From Glandiceps talaboti (Eukaryota > Hemichordata > Enteropneusta > Spengelidae), in assembly GCF_964340395.1 (NCBI RefSeq), contig NC_135556.1, forward strand, positions 24,805,223-24,869,222: 64,000 nt of DNA. The letters are read 5' to 3'. This document shows positions 47,102 through 57,081 of the stretch, piece after piece (position 1 is the stretch's first letter; every line of letters starts with the position of its first letter). The notes under the pieces were generated by a model. It ran no database searches, was not told where the DNA came from, and saw nothing but the letters and a program-made list of their open reading frames with translations. The position numbers and the translations under genes were made by a program.

Positions 47102-49505
47102 TACTTCTTCCAAAAAATGTTATTTTTGTTAACAATATTATCTTATGCTTTTTTTCTGAGATGCAGATTTCTGTAGATATTTTTTATTTAAAAAAACCCC
47201 CACATTCCTTAAAAACAAGGTTGTCACATTTGTCTTAGCAACAATTCACGGTCACCTAATCCTAGCATGGAGCTTGATGTATATAAGGGGAGAGAGACCC
47301 ATTATACCGCCAAGCTCAGTGCAACATAATGAAATACAAACGGAAAAAAAAACGTTAAGAAAATAAAGGTAAAAGATAAGTAAGGTGCATTCCGACATCA
47401 CAATTTAATCAAACATAAAGTTAAACGTCGAACTGAGTAGACTCAGTTGTGAAAAAAACTGAACTTGCCAACCACATGGGACACCGACGGTGACATCGAC
47501 CTTTAAGATTTTAACCAGATCGCGGCTCATTGGTGAGAGTCATGTCAAATTTAATAAAAGGTCAATGCATGACAAAAATCCATGAATGTAACTTTCCTGT
47601 ACCAATATTAATTTAGTACCTTGCCCGCGAACTACAAGTCATGGTTTGTCACGTTATGAACAACTTGGGGGACTTTTTAACCGGGGGATATTACTGTAGG
47701 TGTATAATATATGTCTGACTCTCAGTGCTGTTGCTTTTTTATACAAGCATAATAAGTTAAGAAGCTTATGATGCATGATGTCTGAGGGGACGGCGTATCT
47801 GAACGAGAATTCACTGAGAAAGTTGCTTGTAAAAATGAGTTCGCAAGTCAAATACTTGGAGCGTTGTAATCCGAACAGTTCAGTTACAAACCAGTCCCTT
47901 GTCTAAATGCACACACTAATTCAAATCATAAATCTGTGTAAGTTATAGCAACATAATTTTGCAATGATGATGGAGTTGTAAACTTATCCAAGAAAAGAAC
48001 CGTGCCCTTTTGCGTGACTTTCGTTTTACGATCTACTATTTCACATTGTCAAGTGAATGCGCCCGACTAAGCCACGGTTTCAAGATGTTTGTCCACAAGA
48101 AACTTACAAGTAAAGGGGGCGAAAATTCTTTGATCACAGTTGTCATGAACTTCAAGTTTGTGAAGTTGATAGGGGCTCAGTACAACGCCGGGTATTTTGC
48201 CGCCATGCACTGTGTGTCTTTCTCAGAAGTCATTTAAGCAGGGGCGGCTAGGCATCCTACATGAGACCACAGACAAGTACTTGTCCGTGACGAGACTAAT
48301 TCGACTAGACAATCTCATTATTGTAACAAAATTCGAGTTGTAAATGTATGATTTAAGATGAACTTCTCTATCAAACTTCTTTGAAATGAGTAAATTTAAA
48401 ACATGTGCACGTTTGTTGCTTTCCGGCATCCGACGATAAAAGCATGAATTCCACAAACGTAAGGTCGCCGTTTACTGAAAGCAAGAATGTTGTTAGAAGT
48501 CCTTTATCCCATCTGCTGTTAAGCTTTCGAACACTAAATTTTTATGTCTATCATAAAAAAATAATCTCTTACTCCTGGTCTAAATTCTTAACCTAATTTT
48601 TAATTTTAAACTCTGATTAGGCATAGAAAAAAAAACCCTGTATGGTAATTGGTATGCCGACCCCAACCTTACGTATTCGAGAAAAAAATTAAATAACATC
48701 GCGAAAATTGTGAAGTCTCGCAAGAAATAGTGGCTGGGGAAACTAACACCAACTTTAATAAAAAGACAATATAAAACTGTTCTTCCAATCTTTAATGTCT
48801 GTACATCTGATGAGAAGAAACCAATAACACACATACGTATACCATATGGAAAACAACAGAAAACATAACTAACTGAACTAGACACTCACATATGAAAAAT
48901 ATATATATAAAACAATAAAATAAAAAATCTACCTACCCCACCTATTCTAAAATTGAGCGTAATCGGAACCGGGCCACACATGTGTTCTGTGAGGCCTTAT
49001 GTACATTATTGTTGGCAAATTTTCTTTTCTTTTATTGTTGCTCTCCAGGTGTGAATGAATCGGAGTATTTTCGATTTCATTCTACAAGGAAATTGAAAAC
49101 AACAATAATGGAAAATAAAGAAAAGGTAAAAAAGTGTTCATGTTTTAGTGAAAAATGCAGTACATACGTGTATATTTTTTTCAGACATGCAACATCGGCA
49201 TAAACCATTATTATTGTACGTACGGCACCGTCAAAGACGGACCGTCATTTCCAACGTCATGGAATTTGAAGAAAAAGTGACAAGACCAATATTTCACGTA
49301 TATAGTTACAATAGTCTGCGGAGTAGAAAACAGCAACAGGTACGGACGGTAACGTATTGTGTGATTCACTATTGTCAGAGCTTTTGATACGTTCTTCCTG
49401 TTGACGTCATGTGACCTACGATATATTGAACACGCCCAGGTGACCTTGCAGACGGTGCAACATGTCATAACACAGGTATACCTCGTCGTAGATTGACATG
49501 GGATC
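47102..49505. other. Intergenic region between tRNA-Lys and gene C
   Basis: No gene is supported: the open frames are short and lack splice context or recognisable motifs. The last few hundred bases should contain the gene C promoter. No repeat family was recognised. Confidence 0.4.
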
Positions 49506-50279
49506 ATGTATTTCTTGTTGACATTTGCGAAGACCGTGCTTATTTTTACTTTTGCTGCCATTTTGAAGACTACGTTGAGCTGCAAGGTACTCAATTGGAA
49601 ATACGAACCATTTCTGAGACGAGCTTCTCAGGCAGAAATAATTGCATATGGCGAAGTGACAGATCTAATTCCCATAGCATATATGCCGGAGTCATGGCCG
49701 GATGCTTACGATGTAAAGTTTGAAGTGTACTGTGTTATTAAGGGTGGGTCACATTAATAAATATTGGTAAATACATTGTAAGTGTGAGTAGCGGATTCTT
49801 TCTCTACGATATTAATTGGACATGAATAATGCATAGAGCTGAGGCCTTGCTCAATCTGATTAAAATTCCGATGTAGATGTCGGCTAATCGTTCATTGCTA
49901 TTTTACCTTCGTTATTTTGCCTGAATTGACCTTCGTAGTACATGTTTACGTTTCGCCTGACCGTAGAGGAGGCGATCAGGCTAAAAACGTAAACATGTAC
50001 TACGAAGGTCAATTCTGGCAAAATAACGAAGGTAAAATAGCAATGAACGATTAGCCGACATCTACATCGGATTTTAATCAGATTGAGGCCTTGCTTTGGT
50101 CGTGTGAAATGTCGATCGTCGCACTGCGCATGTGCTATATAAATGGGTAAACACATGGTAAACAAAACATTGGTACTAGTTGGTATACATATATGATCTC
50201 TGTATGAACAAAGTACCAATACATTATTGTATTCCAAACCATTAATCATTGGACACGAATTGACTACCAGTAGATTTAA

Positions 50280-50326
<47 letters not shown>

Positions 50327-50967
50327 CAATAGTAATAGCACCCACCACCACCACCACCACCACCACCACCACCACTAAACTTAAACAATGCACTCCAAGC
50401 GGTGTTTATAAACACACATGAACTGGGGGAATTCGAACTGAATTTTCGTTACACCAAATCCTGTCATTGTAAAAGTGTATATTTTCATAGTGAAGAGTAT
50501 GTATAGGAAATCTCAATGTTCCATTATCATACCCCTATATTTTTAAAAGTTAAAACAATATCTTATTTGATTTTTATCGTACAGGAGGCGAACTTGAAAA
50601 CAACGTTTACATACACGACATGGGCGAATTAACATCATGTTCACGAACTATAGTCCAAAATGGGACAAAGTACATTTTGTTGCTAACATGGAAAGGTGAC
50701 AAACTTGTACCGGATGAAGTCAATGTTCAGTCAGCAGCTGACAATAGTGAATCGATTGTGTGTTGTGGTGACACTGGTGATTCTAATGAAATAGACTCAT
50801 GTGCCAGTTGTAACGCCACCTTTGACACTATATATACTCAAGACCAGTCATGCTACTTGTACACAGGGACATCGTCATCCTTTCATCAAAGCAGCCGTCT
50901 ATATCTCTTCGTGCTGTCCATTATCACCATATTGATAAATGTACTCTCTCCTTCCCGCCATACATGA
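49506..50967 (+). CDS. Gene C: secreted CCDC3-like domain protein (2 exons, 206 aa)
   Basis: Function unknown. Exons 49506-49743 and 50585-50967 join in phase 1 to 621 nt. A signal peptide (about 1-25, FAKTVLIFTFAAILKTT) is followed by FLRRASQAEIIAYGEVTDL, AYDVKFEVYCVIKG, then GELTSC, NGTKYILLLTW, PDEVNVQSA and a Cys-rich stretch with CCGD and CASC. The tail ends in a hydrophobic segment (LYLFVLSIITILINVL) after a Ser/Thr-rich spacer, again GPI-like. It has more cysteines after the core domain than A or B. The intron holds a young foldback element and (ACA)n/(CAC)n runs at 50281-50376. Confidence 0.85.
49852..50085. mobile_element. Nearly perfect 234-bp foldback (hairpin) element in the gene C intron
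   Basis: Two arms of about 112 bp, starting CAATCTGATTAAAAT and ending ATTTTAATCAGATTG, differ by only about four changes around a very short loop. AGGCCTTGCT is repeated on both sides (49842-49851 and 50086-50095; identity extends to TGAGGCCTTGCT), so insertion is recent. There is no coding capacity. It differs from TIR families 1 and 2. The pre-mRNA of gene C would carry a long hairpin here. Confidence 0.85.
50281..50376. repeat. (ACA)n and (CAC)n microsatellites
   Basis: Two trinucleotide runs separated by about 15 bp in the gene C intron. Confidence 0.95.
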
Positions 50968-50999
50968 TTCCTTGACTTTAAAAGAACACAATCTCAGTT

Positions 51000-51310
51000 T
51001 AAACGTTTTTGGCGTAAATAGCATATTTACATGTCATTCGCAGTGTTCTACGTATTGAACATACCTAACCATCACTTGCTCACTCAAACCTAGCCATGCG
51101 ATGACGTCATTTATTATTATTTGTATGAAAAAATTCTTACTATGCAATCAACTGTTATAACAACGCGAAAAGACAATTGTAATGTCATAGATGACATGCA
51201 TTGACGTAACGCTATACTAGAATAATTTAATCGAGTTTTCTTTTACGTATTTTCATTCTAGTAAAATCCTAATAACTTCACTTGTGCCACTTTAATCCAA
51301 AAAAAACTTG
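51000..51310. repeat. Diverged repeat shared with 44470-44785
   Basis: Same order of blocks as in gene B's intron: GACGTCATTTATTATT, ACTATGCAATCAACTGTTAT, GTCATAGATGACATGCA, CTTGTGCCACTTTAAT. Either an old transposon or a relic of the gene duplications. Confidence 0.55.
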
Positions 51311-52080
51311 GTTGAAGAACTGTGAAATGTTCATCAGACGATTTAGTCTATTCAGTGTTATTATTGCTTAGATTGTTGTTTTTCTAAGCTAAGGAAAATA
51401 TCACACGAATTCTGCTACTACAAATGTATCGATACATTCTACAATGTCTTTTTCAGATACAATTTTATACTTCTATCTAAATAATCATCAAACACGTGCA
51501 CTTTGTTAACTCTATTGGGAAAATAATAGATGGACTATTTCCTGGGTTTTGTATGGCTAAACTTTGAGCTACTCACATTTCACTGTACCCAGCAACAAAA
51601 TCGTTATTACTTCATTATTTTAAAACAACTCAAGATTTGCTCGTGTACGTCGTTTAAATGCGATCACACGACTATTTGTTCCCTATCCACAACGAAACGT
51701 GGTTCTATTGCACTAATTTATTTTTATACATGACAAATGCGGAATCAGACGTGAGGGCGTCCTTCAGAAATGCTGTAACCACGGTGTGTTCGGGCATGAA
51801 GTAATACACGTTTATATAATAGCGATGAAGTCTGTGTGTCTGTGTGTATCACCATTTCCGAACAAACGGCTACATCAATTCGAATGACATTTGATAGACA
51901 TGTTCTGTAGGATAAGGGCAGACCTTTTTATTTTTCTGTTTCTCATCTCCCAACCGACCCTAATTTGCAGCTCCGACATCAGAAAAAAAAACTTTTTTAT
52001 TTCCGACCGACCCCTGAGTTCAACACAGCAAGATTGTAAGGTTCAAACGAACATCAAATGTTCCTCATGGCGTCTTAGAC

Positions 52081-52889
52081 CAGTGTTCTGCCGAGGCCGC
52101 GACCCTGCGACATTGGCCCCCCTAATATTACAAATGATGCAATAATTTTTCCACCTTGCATCGCGGCTTTGGCGCATTCATTTTACGGCAGACATCAAAA
52201 TTATCTAAGTCCAGGGCCATGCCAGGCCCTGACGTCAATCCCACAAGAAGTATACTGACTCCGTAAGGGAAAGTTTTGTTGACATCATATAAGATACAGT
52301 GACAACGCACAGTTCTAGTGTTAACATAAAAAATGCCACAAAAAGATCAACTTTGATAAACTTAATCTACAAATTGAAACATTAGAGGGAGTAGATGAGA
52401 CGTCGAAATGGACGTCTCTCGTCACATGTTTTGTCTATCGTCACTGTCGTGACCTCTGACATACTGACGTGTGCGAAACACTGAACTTGCTACCGGAAAT
52501 CGGAACATCTATCTACCACAACTCACAAGCCTTAGTAAACCAAATTTATGGGACAGGTTGTGATTTTCATTTGTTGATGGGTTAGATTAATGGAAACAAC
52601 ATGAGTACATGTGTATTTTGATTCCGAAAAGGTTGTGTTAGGGGATCGTGTTGCATGATGATGTTGACAGTGACACATGTGAATGTTGGGCACTGAATCA
52701 ATGCGTGATCACATGGCCACTATAGACGGCCGATGCATGGAATTTTTAGTGGTCTATAGTAGTCTGAGGTAAATATATATGAATATTTCATAGACAATAA
52801 TAATTGACCCCACTCCCTGTCAAATGACCCCACTTTTTGCAACCAAGGGGCCTTTGTCTCCACTTGTTAGGAACCTTGGCAGAACACTG
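52081..52889. mobile_element. Candidate non-autonomous hAT-like element
   Basis: Left end CAGTGTTCTGCCGAGGCC; the right end read inward is CAGTGTTCTGCCAAGG, giving a terminal inverted repeat of 16 bp with one mismatch, 809 bp apart. CA...TG ends and short TIRs suit hAT elements. The flanks share only CGTCT-type sequence, so the 8-bp target duplication is not proven. No transposase frame is seen. Confidence 0.45.
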
Positions 52890-54206
52890 CCGTCTAACCC
52901 CCCACCCCCACCCCCTTTGTTACGTCGGAGCAGCATGTGTCTTTCATGGCTGAAGTCATTGAGGTTTGATGAGGGACAGGGCTCGAAATTAATGCCGTCG
53001 CTCGGTACATTTTGCTGCAATGTAATAATAGCTCAGAATATTTCTATCATTTTCAAAATTATGCTTAAAATTGGTAAAAGTCATACTGCATTCCTAAAAA
53101 ACCCCAACAATTTCTTGACCAGCTTTTAGCTTTAAATCAGTTGTATCATCGGGGACAAATTGCAAGCTTCAATTGTGTCATAAACACAGGTTTTAGGCAT
53201 GGATGTTACAAAAATTGTACAAAATAACTCAAAAGGAGCACTGATTGATTATTTAAATAGTTTCAGCATTGGAATGTTTGAATGTAAATTTATTGGTGTA
53301 GACACTATGCAACAACGTCTTGTAATTGCCTATTGCTAACATTAATCAACACTTACAAGTTACAGAAGACGCATGATGTATACTGTACTGCAAGGTCAAC
53401 CAAGACTTGCATGGCATGTTACCGATGTTTACATTATTACTTTTAATTACTTTTAAATATTAAATCCCAAAGGAGTTCTGAGTTCTAGGAATGTTTACAT
53501 GTTATCTGGTGGATTATTTTGACAAGTTCATATTGAAGAAAAATGTTTCATAGAAGTAATGCTTTTAATATAAATGAAAATTCCTCTAGCACACTGATGA
53601 CAATCATGCAAGTGTTTCAAAAAGTTACATACTAAAGTTCAAATTGGATAACTTGAAAAAATTGTTAGCGATGACAATGCCACTTTGATTAATAGGACGA
53701 ATGTATTAATAGTACTCCTGATAAAATCATACAATATTTCCTGGCTACAGATATACACCCATCAGGATGATGAGTATTCATCTTCTTACAAAGTTGTTCT
53801 ACGGACTTGTCAACCTTGCTAGAATGAAGGAAAGAGACCTGTAACAAGGAATTCAATAAAGAGAAGAGAAAAGAAGTTGTAGAGAGACTAACAGGACAGA
53901 AAGGACAGGGAATAGAACTGAAAAAATACAGATTTTTTTTCCTTGCCCCCTTTTTTTTTATTTCGCCCGCCCGCCCCGCCTGGACATGAGAAGCAAAAAA
54001 AAGAGGTCACCCTAATGGGAAGAACTGATTAAGTTTTGGTAATAATAATAATATGATGAATATTAATGACCAATTTGAGTAATTAATCGATTGAACACTT
54101 TTATACTTTGACGAGCGCCCTCGACGTCAGTTTACACAGTGGTTCTAGAGATGACTTTGCTGCGGATCTGAGAAAGTTATAGTCTGTATCGTCTGTTGAT
54201 GCAAGT

Positions 54207-56513
54207 ATGTCGAAGTCTCTACTGTTGACACTCGTCGTTAACTATGTTTTGGGTATCGGCACAGCATGTGTACTTGTCGGATGGGAGCCGAAAACATTGC
54301 CAGAAAGAGCCAAAGAAGCCGATATAGTCGTCTATGGTGAACCCGTTGCAAAATTTAAAAGGCCAGATGTGTTTAGCCACGAATTTTGGCCAGAAGCCTA
54401 TATGGCTGAATTCAAGTTTTACTGTATCTTAAAAGGTTGGTGATATTCTACATATATATATAATTGCCTTTACACCATCGAACATTTAGTTTTAAAATAT
54501 CCGTGTTCGATTTCATGATTTGATGACATAATGAGTGCATCTGCTCTTTGTGTCCTTAGTAACCGAAATAATTAAATTTTGTACTCAAATCTTGCTGTCA
54601 ACCCCGGACGAAAAAGCTAAAAAAAAACCCCATCACTCAACATTAACGAACGCTACAATTACGTATAATGCAACTACGACTACGTGTGTCCTTAGAAGTC
54701 AGAATGAATATTTTAATAAAACTGTGTTAGTGAATGTGATTTGTTTTAAACTTGTAAGACCTACATATACATTTGTATCACACATTTATACTTCGCTCTA
54801 CCACAGACAAGTAACACAGGCTCCACTAAGAAGGCATTGGTTACGTACCATACATGTTGTGTATTACAACAAAAAGAGTTGGCAGAGGTCAAGTGTAGGA
54901 ATGCTAAGACGACGGGCGATCAGTGCACAGGGACACGTATTATTGTTTAGAATGTTGGTTTCCTATAAGGAAAATATCACACGAATCCTGCTACTTCAAA
55001 AATGTCCGAAGTAACTCCTCTATGCAAATTAAAACATTTTCGTCATCGTGTAGTATTTTAAACTATACTAGAGGCCATTTATGTCATTGACCATCGCCTC
55101 CTTACGCGCCCCTATGACTCGGCCACGGTGTACCTCATGTACACATCATTAACCTTTCACTCGTCGACGCTTGGAAGAATTTTCATTTTGATGTAGAGTA
55201 GATAAACGTGATCATTTTAAAGCGAAAACTATTAGCCCTGTTTCGTGTATAAAGGATGGTTTCTGTTATCTAAGTCTCACAATTAATTAAAATGAACAAA
55301 ACCATTAACAAACACGAAGAATTTATGTTCGATATTTTTGGTGGGAAATACGTCCGTACTGAAGGGGTTAAGTACAAAAATATGAGGTCCAGATGGAACG
55401 TGCACAGAGAAGAGGGTAGCACACTTTAATGCTTAAATGTTCAAAGTAGTGTGATGTCAGAAGTTACCACCTCTCAAATGATGAATTAGATTTAAAATCT
55501 CCCTTTGCATAATACTGACCGAAGAATAATGATCAATCACATGTCGACTACATATATGGATGTAATAAACCTCCAAGGGACCAAACATTTAGAAAGTCAT
55601 CACATACTAACTGTTTGTGGGATAAAGTTTGACACCGTCTTGCCATGCTTTGAGGTCATACATCGTACAACTCTCCACCACCACCCCCACCACCACCACC
55701 ACCACCACCACCACCACCACCACCATCGAGACCTATACAAATTTCAAACACACAGTACTTTTTTTATATATAAAAGATTGTCTGTCCACACTGTATCATA
55801 TCAAACTGTAACTTGATCCGTGAGAAAAGATGAAATTGTAGGTATATGTGTATAGGTATATGTAAATGGATCATTCATCTAAAAGACTGTCTTTCTGTAT
55901 GTGATACAGTACCATGTTGTATATTTGATGGTACTAGGCAGTGCAACTGAAGACAACACTCATCAATATAGATTAAACATAGTTATAGTGCGGTCAAATT
56001 ACAACGCATCTTAAAATGATATCGAATTCATTCTAGGGTTGCACGAAATACATTCTAGTATCGGGTGACGGTCCGGGAGCTTGTATACATTTAATACATG
56101 TTTTACATTCTAGGGTTGCACGAAATACATTCTAGTATCAGGCAACGGTCCGACGAGCATGCATTTAATACATTTAATTCATTTAATACCGTCTTCCATG
56201 TATTAAATGTATTAAATGTATTTCGTGCAGCCTTAGAATGTAAAAATGTATTGAATGTAAAATAGTCAAGTATTGGCCATAGCTCAATACTAAGAACACA
56301 CTGTTCTTAGTATTGTATACTACATGTGTACATACAGCTAATTTTATGTTGACACCGGCATATGTCAGCATTAAATTGTTCAATCAGTCGTGGGAGGTCT
56401 TAACGTTTTGAAAAGTGATGATGTCTCGATAATACTATAGTCATTAAATTACATTATAGATGAATTCACACATAATATCTTCGAAGTGGTATAATGTCGT
56501 TTGTGTGTGTGTG

Positions 56514-56552
<39 letters not shown>

Positions 56553-56970
56553 TACATGTTATATATATATATATGTGTGTGTGTGTGTATGTGTATGTAT
56601 GTATGTATGTATGTATGTATGTATGTATGTATGTATGTATGTATGTATGTATGTATGTATGTATGTATGTATGTATGTGTGTCTCCCGCCACCGACATTT
56701 GATAAATTTGCTACTCTGCTGATACACCGGTCTTCACGCTTTTCCCTGATTGGTCAATAACCCTCATTTGTAACTGTCAGTCGAAATTTAACGCCCAGCC
56801 GGAGTACAAGTATGTATGTATGTATATATGAATGTATATGTGTGTATGTATGTATGTATGTATGTATGTATGTATGTATGTATGTATGTATGCATGTATG
56901 TATGTATGTATGTATGTATGTATGTATGTATGTATGTATGTATGTATGTATGTATGTATGTATGTATGTA

Positions 56971-57001
<31 letters not shown>

Positions 57002-57050
57002 ATGTATGTGTGTGTGTGTGTATGTGTGTGTATGTGTATATGTATATGTA

Positions 57051-57081
<31 letters not shown>

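Larger units (their letters stand above)
50968..54206. other. Intergenic region between genes C and D
   Basis: It contains a repeat shared with gene B's intron (51000-51310), a stretch near 51360-51430 shared with the gene D intron (AAAATATCACACGAATTCTG), a hAT-like element (52081-52889), and an inverted pair of CTTTTT/TTTCTCAT-type ends near 51915-51960 and 53985-54020. No coding gene is seen. TTTTATA near 54098 may be a TATA-like element for gene D. Confidence 0.45.

Noticed and set aside
54535-55014. 159-codon open stretch in the gene D intron
   Set aside because: Starts with GTG, not ATG, has no splice sites in phase with gene D and no motif I recognise. Part of it matches non-coding repeats near 51370.
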